From positions 4,212,986 through 4,276,985 of the forward strand of contig NW_023504022.1 in assembly GCF_014529535.1 (NCBI RefSeq): a stretch of DNA of 64,000 nucleotides. The letters are read 5' to 3'. A program made the translations under genes and the position numbers. A model generated the notes under the pieces. That model worked only from the letters and a program-made list of their open reading frames with translations, did not search any database and was not told the origin of the DNA. This document shows positions 44,351-63,511 of the stretch, piece after piece. Within the stretch, counting starts at the first letter, position 1. Each line of letters begins with the position of its first letter. The DNA is from Bradysia coprophila. Taxonomy: Eukaryota; Arthropoda; Insecta; Diptera; Sciaridae.

Positions 44351-47300
44351 CCAGGTGAAGGTGTTTACTTACTTACTTACTTAACAGCCATTTTTAACCC
44401 AAGCGGGTTTTGGCTGACTCCACAACAGCATTTCGCCATCTTTGACGATCCTCGGCAACAACTTTCCAATTGCGAATACTCAGCTCACGTAGGTCCTCTT
44501 CCACGCAGTCAATCCACCTTTTCTTTGGGCGGCCTCTGGGCCTAGTTCCGTCAAATTGGCTCACAAAAACTTTCTTTGCCACTCTATCATCGTTCATGCG
44601 GATCACATGACCCGCCCATCTTAGTCGTGCAGCTTTGATGACGCTAACAATATTTTCGGCACCAAAAATTTCCATGAGCTCGCTATTTGTTCTGATTCGC
44701 CACGTATCGTCCACTTTGACTGGTCCACAGATAGAGCGTTGAATTTTTCTTTCGAAACACCTCAGCCTGTTTTCTTGATTTACTGTTAAAGTCCAGGTTT
44801 CGCAGGCATAAGTGGCAACACTCCTAACCAGAGTTTTGTATAGCCGATACTTCGTGGTAATGTTTAGTAGATTGCTTCTGAAGAGGTGTTTCAATGCATA
44901 AAAACACCTACTAGCTTGCACCGTTCGAGTTTTCAGTTCTTCATCCAGATCGTTAGCAACGTTGACAGTGGAACCAAGATATTTGAAAGATTGAACAACC
45001 TCAAAATTGTACTCATTCATGGTCATGTTTTGTCCAATTCTGGATCCCTGACTCCTATCTAGTACGAGGTATTTGGTTTTGTCTTCGTTAATCACCAATC
45101 CAACTTTCTTTGCCGCCTCGTCCATTTCCACCAGACTCTCTTTCACCTTGATAGTGCCTCTACCCAAGAGGTCCGTGTCATCCGCAAAAGCCGTCAATTG
45201 TTTGGATGTGGTAAAAATTGTTCCATTCCAGTTAATCGACAGTGCTCTAGCTACTTTTTCTAATGCCAAGTTGAAGAAAAGAGTAGATAAGCGGTCTCCC
45301 TGTTTGACTCCGGTATCGATGGAGAAGGGGTCAGATAGCATGTTCTGAATCAATATCCTGCACTTCGTGTCCGTCAATGTCGCCTTTGCAAGTCTTATTA
45401 GTTTCATTGGTATCCCGAACTCCTCCAAGATATAGAAGAAAGCATTTCTGTCTAGCGAATCATACGCCTGTTTAAAATCCACAAAGAGTTGATGAATCGT
45501 GATATTAAATTCGTATGCTTTCTCCATTATCTGTTTTATGGTGAATATTTGGTCAATGGTCGATCTTCCTTCTCGAAATCCGCCCTGGTACTCGCCAATT
45601 ATTTCTTCCGCGTAAACCGCAAGACGATTGAAAAGGATCGTCGCGAAGATTTTATACGCCGAGTTCAGGAGGCAAATGCCTCGGAAATTGTGACAAATCA
45701 GCTTACTCCCCTTTTTGTGTATCGGTATCATAACTCCTGTCTTCCATTGTTCCGGCATGACCTCCTCATTCCATACCACTAGCACTATTTGATAAAGCCT
45801 CCTCCATAAAGGTTCTCCGGCTGCTTTGATCAATTCGATTGGTATGTTGTCCTCACCCGGAGCTTTAGAGTCCTTGAGGGAATTCATCGCCGTTACCATT
45901 TCCTCAAAAGAGGGTTCTTCGATATCAGGTTCCGCACGCTGATATGAACAATGTGTTTGCTGAACTAATTGGGGCCGATTCAACAGGTTCTTGAAGTACT
46001 CCGTCCACCGATTCAATATTGTTAAGTTATCGCTCAATAATTCCCCATTTTCATCCTGAATTTTCGTAGAAGTCGGTTTGAAACCGTTTCGACTCTTTTT
46101 CACCGACCTGAAGAACTCACGAACATCACCATTCCTGTTGTGCGCTTCCAAAGTTTCGATTTCTTTGATAAGGTGTTCCCGTTTCTTTCGCCTCAGTAGC
46201 CTGTACGTTCGGACATTCTCTAGCTTGTAAGCGGCGCTGTTTGCTCTAGAATTTCTACTCCGCACCCTCAGCCTTAATTCCTTTTTCTTCAAAACTGCAT
46301 TCGCACATTCGTCGTCGAACCACCCCCCCCTTCTTCGAGATGATGCTCTTCCAAGGACGTCGGTAGCTGCATTGCAAATGACTTCATTGGTTTTTTGGGT
46401 CATCTCGTTAAGGTCGAACGGATGCGGTTCATCAGTCAGCTGGCTTTCTACTGCTGCTTGGAAACGGGTCTTCATATCACCTTCTTTGAGACCATCTATG
46501 TTGAACTTGGGGCGTGCATTCACTATTCTGTTATTACACCTTGGCAACTTGCATCTCAATTTTATTTTGACAAGCGCATGATCTGAATCATGCAACGTTC
46601 CCCTAAAGCTCCTGACATCATAGATGCTGTTCCTGTACTTTTCCTCGATCATCACATGGTCAATTTGGTTTTTGGTAATTCCATCATTCGAATTCCAGGT
46701 AATTTTGTGGATGTCTTTCCTCTGGAATTGAGTGCTTCTTATGGTCATACCGTATGATGTCGCAAAATTTACCGCCCTGGTGCCGTTATCGTTACATAGA
46801 GAGTGTAAACTATGTATGCCTACAATCTCTCTGTAATAATCTTCTTTTCCAATCTGCGCGTTGAAATCACCTAAAATGATCTGGACGTCAGATGACGGGA
46901 TACCGTTAATTATGCTCTCCAACTGGTCATAAAAGGCTTCCTTGATATCGTCCTCCTGTTCTTCCGTTGGGGCGTGTACATTTACCATCGTAATTTTGTG
47001 TGTCTTGGTCTTGAGCCTAAGCGTGCACATATACTTGCTAATGGGCACAAAACCGATAACCGTGTGATCCACCTTCCTGTCCACAAAGAAACCTGTACCA
47101 AATTCATGTGCGCTATTGTTTGAGCCGCTAAAAAAGAACGAATGATTGGGTAGCGTGTGTATGCCGCTGTCCAACCATCTTGTTTCTTGCACTGCTGCAA
47201 CGTGAATTCTGTATTTAATTAGATCGGCCGTTGTATTTTGTAGCGCTCCACGAGCATAGAGAGTTCGTAAATTCCATGTCGCTAAATGAAGATCATGATC

Positions 47301-47650
47301 CTTTGAACGTTGCGTGGGTCGTCTTCGTAATTCCGTTGTTATCCGAGGCTGTTGTAGTGTTTCTTGAACTAGACTTTTTTTCCGAGGAGAGGTCGTTAGC
47401 CCCTCGCTCAACCCACTCTGCCCTCCACGATTTCCCATCCAGCTCGTAGGCAAGCTTTCAGGTAGCACTCTTAAGTTTAGCAAATTTGATAACAAATCAG
47501 TACCCGGGGACTACGATTTGGGCGTAAAAAGAGCACTTGTTAGTTGAACAGTTACACACCTGGCATATGACCCGGGCTCCTCCCTTCCGTTCATATACGG
47601 TCAGATGCCACCCTATCCAACTAACCAGCCCCCAGGTGAAGGTGTTTACT
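44351..47650 (-). mobile_element. Full-length non-LTR retrotransposon with target-site duplication
   Basis: CCAGGTGAAGGTGTTTACT is repeated exactly at 44351-44369 and 47632-47650, a 19-bp target-site duplication bracketing 44370-47631. The element reads leftward. Its 5' end starts GGGGCTGGTTAGTTGG, about 190 bp before the ORF. Its 3' end, just after the stop, is a short tandem tail of AAGT units rather than poly(A). One intact ORF (separate entry). Perfect duplication plus an intact frame indicate a recent insertion. Clade not determined; APE-type endonuclease and a simple-repeat tail recall RTE-like elements. Confidence 0.95.
44394..47438 (-). CDS. Retrotransposon endonuclease-reverse transcriptase polyprotein
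   Basis: 1014 aa from ATG at 47438; the frame is open for 19 more codons upstream but has no ATG there. The N-terminal AP-endonuclease-like domain (about residues 50-290) shows LATWNLRTLY (52), VQETRW (83), LGDFNAQIG (189) and HDSDHALV (283), with the catalytic Asn, Glu, Asp and His in place. The reverse transcriptase (about 515-800) has KAPGEDNIPIEL, the aspartate in FVDFKQAYDS (about 654), GVKQGDRLSTLFFN and the FADDTDLLG box (about 751). The C-terminal part has YACETWTL, RLRWAGHVIRM and RPRGRPKKRW, common in insect copies of such elements. The enzyme nicks target DNA and primes cDNA synthesis from its own RNA. No separate gag-like ORF1 is seen. All key catalytic motifs are present, so the copy could be active. 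Confidence 0.95.
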   Translation of the reverse strand: MGNRGGQSGLSEGLTTSPRKKSLVQETLQQPRITTELRRRPTQRSKDHDLHLATWNLRTLYARGALQNTTADLIKYRIHVAAVQETRWLDSGIHTLPNHSFFFSGSNNSAHEFGTGFFVDRKVDHTVIGFVPISKYMCTLRLKTKTHKITMVNVHAPTEEQEDDIKEAFYDQLESIINGIPSSDVQIILGDFNAQIGKEDYYREIVGIHSLHSLCNDNGTRAVNFATSYGMTIRSTQFQRKDIHKITWNSNDGITKNQIDHVMIEEKYRNSIYDVRSFRGTLHDSDHALVKIKLRCKLPRCNNRIVNARPKFNIDGLKEGDMKTRFQAAVESQLTDEPHPFDLNEMTQKTNEVICNAATDVLGRASSRRRGGWFDDECANAVLKKKELRLRVRSRNSRANSAAYKLENVRTYRLLRRKKREHLIKEIETLEAHNRNGDVREFFRSVKKSRNGFKPTSTKIQDENGELLSDNLTILNRWTEYFKNLLNRPQLVQQTHCSYQRAEPDIEEPSFEEMVTAMNSLKDSKAPGEDNIPIELIKAAGEPLWRRLYQIVLVVWNEEVMPEQWKTGVMIPIHKKGSKLICHNFRGICLLNSAYKIFATILFNRLAVYAEEIIGEYQGGFREGRSTIDQIFTIKQIMEKAYEFNITIHQLFVDFKQAYDSLDRNAFFYILEEFGIPMKLIRLAKATLTDTKCRILIQNMLSDPFSIDTGVKQGDRLSTLFFNLALEKVARALSINWNGTIFTTSKQLTAFADDTDLLGRGTIKVKESLVEMDEAAKKVGLVINEDKTKYLVLDRSQGSRIGQNMTMNEYNFEVVQSFKYLGSTVNVANDLDEELKTRTVQASRCFYALKHLFRSNLLNITTKYRLYKTLVRSVATYACETWTLTVNQENRLRCFERKIQRSICGPVKVDDTWRIRTNSELMEIFGAENIVSVIKAARLRWAGHVIRMNDDRVAKKVFVSQFDGTRPRGRPKKRWIDCVEEDLRELSIRNWKVVAEDRQRWRNAVVESAKTRLG

Positions 47651-56001
<8,351 letters not shown>

Positions 56002-57132
56002 TGGACAATTTAGCATTTTGTAAAATTTAAAATTAGTGGAGTAAAACGAGATTAAAATGAAACGAAAGGATAAGACGTACGCTATAGGAGGAGGACAAGG
56101 AGAGAAAACATTTTGCCGAAATAGAAAGTTTTACAATTTAATAGAAGAAAATGAAAAACACAAAATTCGAATGGTGAATGAAACGAAAATCTTATTGGTA
56201 CTAGTTGATATGCTAGTGTTAGGTTAGTGTTCTTCACTTTGTGTATATATATGCAACTGAAGAAGGAAGAGAAAATATTTGAAAAGGAAAAAATTTAATT
56301 TAATTTTAAGGGATCATAGGTTAGAAAAACGATATTGAAAATTATTAAACTAAAAATCACCAAGAAAATAACTTTACCAAAACTTAATAAATTTATATTT
56401 CAAAGCAAAAAAACAAAACAAAACAAAAAATTCCAATTGCCAAAAGTAGTCTAAAACAAAGATCAAACCAAATCTAATCACAAACAAATGATGTTTCGAA
56501 AAATTAAATTTTTAAGAAAAAATGTTCTTCCAACGGTCACAAAATGTAAAAAATATGGAAACTTCCATGCTGAACTTCTGCCAATACCAAGTTTCACAGT
56601 CGGCAAGCATTCAGGGTAATAAATACTTTGGTCATACTTTGGGAATCTGAATCTGTTTTTGCTGATGGTTTCAATACCATCACAATGTTCCTTTCAAATT
56701 TAATGACTCAAAGGTAGACTCACCCTGTCTTGACGTATTTTGTTGCAATAAATCTTGTGGAGTGTTAAAATTAAAACTATCTTTGAACCGTTTTCTAACG
56801 GATTTGGAAGCTCGCCTAAACATCATTCTTAATGAGCTGAAGAGTGAAGATATTGATGGTTTCACACCGTGGAGCAAGTTGAACGCATGTGTGAATGAAA
56901 TAGTTATTTACGAAACGAGAATCGTATCGGCTTCGCCTCGGGTTGACAATCGACATCTAGTGCGATAAAATACCAGAATATGATTCGTGATTCTTCGCGA
57001 GCATAAACAAAACACAAAAATCAAAATTTTCATTGAAAATCAATCTAAAATCGGTCACAGTGATATGGATGAATACACAACTGGGTGATGCATTTTGGGT
57101 GCGATAACAGTTGTTTTCCTAACGCATGCTGA
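56002..57132. other. TASK 3' UTR and flank
   Basis: AT-rich. AATAAA at 56386-56391 is a candidate poly(A) signal. No further gene. Confidence 0.5.
56386..56391 (+). terminator. Possible poly(A) signal of the TASK gene
   Basis: AATAAA 385 bp past the stop, followed by A-rich sequence. One of several possible signals. Confidence 0.35.
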
Positions 57133-57475
57133 AAGGCTTTTATCTCCTGTAATGTCATAATATTCACAATTTGAGTGTCACTTTTAGAATCAAAATGGGC
57201 CAGATTTAAACACGTCATTCACAGGACGTTACGTTTATTAACTGAAAATTTCGACAATTGGTCATTTGCGCACCGCTATCTTCGATATTTTCTCATTTAT
57301 TCACGGCGAACTTCGATAATTTCACATATTGACAAATTCTTGACAGTGTACTAGATGTGTGTTTTATTTGTGGGGAATATGAATGAGTGACAGTGTCATG
57401 GCGTGTTGATGTTTCAGTTTGATTTTTTAAAATTGGTTTTTATGGTGATTATGACATTACAGGAGATAAAACCTT
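57133..57475. mobile_element. MITE-like element
   Basis: AAGGCTTTTATCTCCTGTAA then TGTCATAAT at the left pairs with ATTATGACATTACAGGAGAT then AAAACCTT at the right, ~28-bp inverted ends. Interior non-coding. Confidence 0.7.
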
Positions 57476-57487
57476 GTTCCTAACACG

Positions 57488-57589
57488 GTAGTAAATGGGA
57501 TTGTTTTGCGCACACGATGTGTTGCCGAACTCGCTTCGCTCGTATCGGCAATCTCACATCTAGTGCGCAAAACAATCCCATTTACTACC
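57488..57589. repeat. Near-complete 102-bp palindrome
   Basis: GGTAGTAAATGGGATTGTTT plus TGCGCAC pairs with its reverse complement ending CAATCCCATTTACTACC. Inner TTGCCGA and TCGGCAA pair around an ACTCGCTTCGCTCGTA-type loop. A related fragment (CATCTAGTGCG) lies at about 56953. Confidence 0.75.
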
Positions 57590-59874
57590 TTATTATGAAA
57601 ATAGCTATTTTTTTAGCGAATGAGAGGATTTCAGGACGAGGTCGCGATATTTCACACTAATTTTTGGATGAAATAAAATTGGTTCAAACGACATTGCACA
57701 CAGGCATTGTACATATCGAATTCGCTCACATTGCATTTATGCGCTCAGAATACGAGAAAATGAACAAGTAACATTTTCAGCACGGTTAGGATCCAGTTGT
57801 TATTTATTCCACTAGCGATATCCACGTTAGTAAACATAAGTAGATGTCTTAACATTACATTGGTAATGCATGTGGAAGAGAATTGGATTGCAAATTGTGA
57901 CTTCTCAATTGTCTCCACCTGTACCAGAATTACTTCTGGGAACAATATAAAGCACAGACTGCAAACATATCGCCAGTCTGCTACTTCTTTTGTTAATTCA
58001 TGCAAGGGCTGATACGTCATTAGTTTCAACAGGCGTTTTGTTATGCAAGGTCTGAAATGCTCATCAAGTTTCGTCATCATTATTGTCTTAGCCACTTTTC
58101 GAATGGTCGAATCTAGTTGCGTGATTGTGGAAGATCATTTATTAATTCTTTAATTTGCCAAACATTTTTATTCTAAAGCCAAATAATAAATTTTACTGTA
58201 AATAATTACGAAAACCTAAATTCACAACGTGAGATGAATTTATTTTATGATTAAAAAAGAAAACTAAACTAAACAAAACGATCTCGATATTCACGATCGC
58301 AATGCCGGTGGTATTAAGAGATGGTCAATATTTACACCATTCCATACACTGACTGGTGCGAAAGGTACATATTATTGGTGAGTATTGAAATTGTTTTAAC
58401 TATAAACTGTAGACAATGAACATCCTCTCTACTGTCGTGGGATGACTTCCATCGAATTTTAACTTTATTCTCTATTTTCCTATCTCTCTATCTATCTATC
58501 ACTATCTGCACATTTAAATAAAATTTTAATCTGGTTATCTCTGAGAAGTGACTGATTTCTTAAAATACCTAAAAGAGTCGATTGACGCGAACATCAGGAT
58601 ATTAATTCAGAAATAAACAACACTTCCTATGAGTCGTCTACTGTGCGCGAATTGTTTTCGATGGTATACATCTATAAATTGCTATTGGTTGTTGTTGTTT
58701 TAGTTTGTGTTTTAACAAAACTTTTTTCATCTGACCGATAAAATTGTGAAAACACATTTCACAGCAGCTGATTTACTACCATCGTAAAGGGACATTTATT
58801 TTTAAAAGCCTAATTGAATGTACAAATCTTTTCGTAGACACTGCCTCACGGATATATTAAAATACTTTTGAATACAAATACCAAACAAAAACGAATAACG
58901 CTTTATCGGGATGGAAGAAAATCAATTTTTACGAAATAAAATTTATTAGTATCATTAAAACACAACAAATCGAGAAAAATAGATTTTTAATTATTAAGAG
59001 ACCATTGATGATATGATTATCCGTATAAAAAATAAAATGCCAAATTTTCCCAAATAAATAAAATATATTTGCCAAACAAACAAACACACAAAAAAGATGA
59101 ATCTACAGCCAATTTAATCAATATAAAAATATTTGTAGTATATACTCATATAGACAACCATCACTATCATTATATAGTTAAACAAAAAAGAAAAGAAATC
59201 ATTTCATAAAATTATACCTCGAGAGTGTTTACGTATACCAAAAAACTTAAAAGACAATTTTTTCTGGATATTTGATTAATGAGAAATAAGTTTAAAAAGG
59301 AAGAAGAAGAAAAATATTTAGAAAATATTGATAAATTAAGCTTTGTGCATTTTTTAAAAAACAATTTCTTAAGGACATTCTAAAAAGTATAAAAGCAATT
59401 AACGAACGGTTCCACTTTTTCATTTAGAGAAATCCGACTTTGTTTATCTCACAAGAAAAAATGTTCAAATTTTTTTTATGAAATTTAAGCTTATCCTTTC
59501 AGCAACGGCTAATCATTTGTTATTTTGACAGTAATGACCATAATGACCTAATTTGGTCTTACATCGTAAAATGAAAGCGTCAGATTTTTTGAAAACAAAT
59601 GAAGTAAAAGAATTTGTGTCTGGTTCGACACTTTAAGCAGTGGAAGTATAACAGAAAACAGTGTGATACGCTTGCCGTTTCTAAAAGGCTATGTCATGTG
59701 CTTACAGAATTCAGGAAAAACGCATTTCAATTTCCTATTTTTTAGAGTGTAAATTCGTGGTTTGTGTCAATACCTAAATTGCCGTGGAAGTCCATTGTGC
59801 CGTGAGATTATTTAAATTTAGAAAATCATTTTCCTGAAAGACAAAAATTAGCCATGGCCGATAATTCATTGGAT
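57590..59874. other. Intergenic stretch, no gene seen
   Basis: AT-rich. A short open frame at about 58280-58371 ends at GTGAGT but has no acceptor and no recognised protein. Confidence 0.5.
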
Positions 59875-60022
59875 CAACGCACTTCAAGCATGATTAACAC
59901 TCTAAATAGAGTACTGAAACGGGACAGTGTGTCAAACACATTTTGACACTGTAAAAAATGTGATACAAACTTTCATTCAAAATAGTACTCTTTGGCAGCT
60001 GTCATTAGAAGCACTTTTGATT
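59875..60022. mobile_element. MITE, CAACGCACTTCAAGC family, copy 4, right end degraded
   Basis: Left end CAACGCACTTCAAGCATG and interior (AGAGTACTGAAACGGGACAG, TTTTGACACTGTAAAA) match copies 1 and 3. After AGCACTTTTG the right terminal repeat is lost into a GATTGATTGATAAAATATCG tract. Confidence 0.75.
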
Positions 60023-60029
60023 GATTGAT

Positions 60030-60205
60030 AAAATATCGATTATTTTCTTAGATACGATTATCGATATTTTCAAAAAAATCGACATCAATCGAATGTTTTA
60101 TCGATAATCGACAAATATCGACTGATAATTCGATCATTAGTCGATATTTATCGATTAAACATTCGGTTAACATTGTATCGATTATTTGGACGGTTTATCA
60201 TCGAT
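60030..60205. promoter_or_regulatory. Cluster of TATCGAT(A) motifs
   Basis: TATCGATA is exact at 60059-60066 and 60099-60106. ATCGAT or CGATA variants occur at least six more times within ~175 bp. TATCGATA is the fly DRE, bound by DREF and the insulator protein BEAF-32. It could equally be a palindromic simple repeat; no gene start downstream is proven. Confidence 0.35.
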
Positions 60206-60400
60206 TGATGATATTTCTCAGTGAACCCTAAATAAGACTTTACTGAAAATCAAATTCGAGTTTTCCGGATAAACATCGTTTTCCGACACTTAACCACAAT
60301 CAAGAAAAGTTTGTCGGAGAAAATATTTGAGCGCGAGACAATTTTCATTTCTATGTGATTCGCTAAATGTGAAAAGGCGATTACAAAATCGTCATACAAT

Positions 60401-60457
60401 ATGCAATCGGCTCGTATGAGTCTGAGTGTAGTGGAAAATTCAATGAGAGTTATAAAG
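60401..60457 (+). CDS. Candidate short first exon
   Basis: ATG followed by 18 codons (MQSARMSLSVVENSMRVIK) ends exactly before GTAGGA. The phase (0) would fit exon 2 of the zinc-finger gene at 62395, as an alternative start. Weak; a 57-bp frame ending at a GT can occur by chance. Confidence 0.2.
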
Positions 60458-62269
60458 GTAGGAACGAATAATGAAAAACTTTAAATGATCTCTGCTCTGG
60501 TTGAATCAGAACATAACTTCTATGTTTCTGAACAGGACGAGTAGAAAATAGGAAAGGAATGCATTTAACATCCTGTGCACTTCAGATCACTATGCACTTC
60601 AAAATTACGGTTTATTTAATTTGTCATTTTTTGTTGTTGTTGTTGCAAAAAGAAACTCATTTCATTCGCATTTGTCTTGATTACAAATCGTATTACTTTC
60701 CCAGCCAGCCTTTTCTACAATGCTTCTCTTTAAAATGTCATATTAGATGACTCTAAAAATTAAAAACTAAAAATGAATTTTTGACGCCATCTCTTAAAGG
60801 TTTTTTTTATTAAAGAGAATTGATGAAAAATTAAATGAAAAATTGAAAGATGAAAATTTTGTAAATATCTAATAACTAGTTTTAGAATACCAGAAAATTT
60901 GAATGAAAAATAAAAATAAAATTCCTTAAGTCTTTATATTATCATGATGAATTTGTATTAATTAGAGAGTATTTATTGATTAATTACAGACACTAATTGG
61001 TATTAATCCATTGGCGTTTCATTTACTCATTACTTATCTTATCTTCAACTGAATTGTGAAGGTCGGAAACAAGAAAATTGGTTTAGGTTCAAAAAGTTCA
61101 AAAGAGATTTTTGGTGTGTTTATTGACTTCGGCTTCGCCACAGATCACCAAAATTCACAATGAAACCATTGTTTTCAACTTTTTTTCGCTTCTCATATTA
61201 CAAAACTTGGGATAAAAATAAAAAGTCACATTGTTGATGCGAAGCACACCCGAAAACTTCACACAAAAAAGTGGACTTTTCAAATTTTTAATCCCTTGTC
61301 AAATATCATGTAAATAACTTCTGATTGTGTGGTCGGTTTTACTTCGAAAAGTTTTAAGTTGTGCCTACCCTGGCTTGACGACTACCCCGAATATATAGCA
61401 AAAAGCATGTTCGAAACTGCAAAACTGCTTGCCGTCTATTACGGGATAATAGTAGATTACTGTACCAGTGAAGGAATTTGATATCTCGTATTCAGATGAG
61501 TAAAAGTATCCGAGGGCGTCAGCCCGAGGTACGTTTACTCATCGTGATACGAGATATCAAATTCATTCACGTGTACAGTATGACGTTTTACTTTACGAGC
61601 GAGGGAAAGACATTTCACTAGTGAGGAAATGGCCACATTCCCTCACTAGTAAAGTAAAATCTTTTACTCTTCTTGAGAAACACTGTTTGCAAACAATTGA
61701 AAAATCTTTACTACACTTGTATCTCTGGCATGCATCATTCTGAATGGAAATAATGTTGAGTGCATTTAAAATTAAACCAATTAAATTTTCGACAAAAAAG
61801 AAAGTTTAGGATTATAGGTCTGTACCGTTTCACATACAAATAAAAAAAAGCTCTGACAAGCAAGTGGTGTACCTTAAACCGAATGAAGTAACAGATTTTG
61901 TATAAAGACTAGTTGATCGGCTCGACAAAAGGCAAGAAGTTGAATCAATAATTTGGTCTTCGTTTCCACATTACAAAAAAGCTTGTATCGAAAATAGCTA
62001 CTTCATAGTTACATGACAAAATAGAGATCATTTAGAACACAAAGAGTACTTTCGGTTTTCAAATATATTCCTTTCGTAACTCAACACTCGTTTCGGGTTC
62101 AATAGAATTCGATGGCAGAACGAAACATTTCTATTATTTTGTTTGATGATCGGGTTATCGCCGTATAATGTAATGTGAGTTTGTCGACAGCAGTGTTCGT
62201 ATTTTTGGCTGAATGTTTTATTTTCTATATTTTTACCGATTACGAGATAATTATCCGATTTAAAATAAG
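60458..62269. other. Upstream region of the zinc-finger gene
   Basis: No coding region seen. Contains the inverted-repeat element at 61449-61661 and one GAAGTAACAGATT motif at about 61884. Confidence 0.5.
61449..61661. mobile_element. Double-hairpin MITE
   Basis: ACTGTACCAGTGAAGG...GATATCTCGTATTCAGATGAG pairs with ACTCATCGTGATACGAGATA...ATTCACGTGTACAGT (61457-61580). A second hairpin (GTTTTACTTTACGAGCGAGG / TCCCTCACTAGTAAAGTAAA) follows at 61588-61661. Related to 50886-51035. Confidence 0.65.
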
Positions 62270-63511
62270 ATGCAGGTAAGACTTTGCAATGGAGTGTTCC
62301 CAGCACCACGCAGTCGTAGCAATATTTTTATCACTTCCCGGAGATCGGAACTTCTCAGTCTCGTTTCATGGTTTTCGACCATTGTTTCTGACAGGTTCTT
62401 CCCAATTTACGTACTCAACAATTGGACGAAGAAACAAAATCAAGTTTCGATGTATCGCTCTGCCTGGAACCACCTAGTTTACAAGCAGAACTTAATCGAT
62501 TTAAGGAGATTCAAAAACATCCACAGCTGCTGCTGCAAACACTTTTTCAGATGGAAAATCAAAAGCCACGGCAGGTGATTCAGAGCTATTCCCTGCAATG
62601 ACCTCCAACAGATGATTTTTAGATTTTCTTCAAGGTGGAAGATCTAAGGTTGCCAATCAAGAAAAACGAACATGAAGCGATCGAAATTGTTGCCAACAAG
62701 AATCACAATGAATCAAATTCGTTAGTCTGTTACATTTGTGGCAACTTGCTTCGTAGGAGTAGCATGTACGCTCATTTAAAAGGTCACAACGGATGTACTT
62801 ATGCGTGTACCATTGACCAGTGCAGTTCTGTCTACAAATCGAAACAAAGTTTGACGAAACACCAACTTGTTCACCGTTAGTACTTACAATTATTCTCTCA
62901 CTCTCTCGAGCGCTAAACTGACTCTTTCTTTCGGATACATAGACTTGAAGAGGACAACTAATAGTGGAAAAAATGAACGCCGGATATCATCGGCTGATCA
63001 AGTTGAGAATGGTAAGCGTTTTGATCGTCCCAGAAATTTACTTGAGACCAAAAAAATTCTCTCTTCAAAGGCAAGAAATCACACATTTGTGTGCGGGAAG
63101 TGTTTTCTATCAAAATCTGCGATTTTGGAGCATATAAGAATACACACTGGTCAGAATTTACTTTCTTGAATATATTCGGTGGGCAGCTTTCGACACAACG
63201 TTTAATACGTATGGAGAAACCCACAAACTGTCGAATGGGATTAATTCAGTATCCACCAAAGACTGTGTGTCGATAGCTAATTCCTACCGACAGTAGCTCC
63301 CAACCTGATGAAACAATTTCTTTCTATCATTCAGGTGGAAAACCGGAAAGATGTCGCCTTTGTTACAGAACATTTCGACAGAAATGCGCTTTAAGAAATC
63401 ACTCAAGGACCTGTCTCCGTAAGTATCTATAGTACTTTCACTCGCTTAAATAAATTATTTTCTTTTCTCTATCGGAAAGACGCTGCCACATTCTCTATTA
63501 AGCCGAAATGA
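62270..63511 (+). CDS. Small C2H2 zinc-finger protein
   Basis: Six exons fit GT-AG rules and frame: 62270-62275, 62395-62574, 62635-62875, 62943-63149, 63335-63418 and 63480-63511, giving 249 aa. The first exon would code only Met-Gln, so the start is uncertain. Exon 2 (LPNLRTQQLDEETKSS onward) has no known domain. Exon 3 holds finger 1 (CYIC...HLKGH) and finger 2 (CTIDQC...HQLVH). Exon 4 holds finger 3 (CGKC...HIRIHTG), whose C-to-H spacing is 9 instead of 12. Exon 5 holds, after a TGGKP linker, finger 4 (CRLC...HSRTC), a C2HC form. Such proteins usually bind DNA in the nucleus; target unknown. Donors at 62876 (GTTAGT) and 63150 (GTCAGA) are weak. If the 63419 donor is not used the protein ends four codons later (RKYL). 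Confidence 0.75.

Noticed and set aside
46372..46586. Plus-strand ORFs within the retrotransposon
   Set aside because: They are antisense shadows of the intact polyprotein.
58280..58371. Open frame ending TYYW before GTGAGT
   Set aside because: No acceptor upstream, no ATG in frame and no similarity recognised.
62289..62477. 62-codon ORF MECSQHHAVV covering the start of zinc-finger exon 2
   Set aside because: The alternative frame LPNLRTQQLDEETKSS continues cleanly into the finger exons, and TTTCTGACAG at 62394 is a good acceptor.
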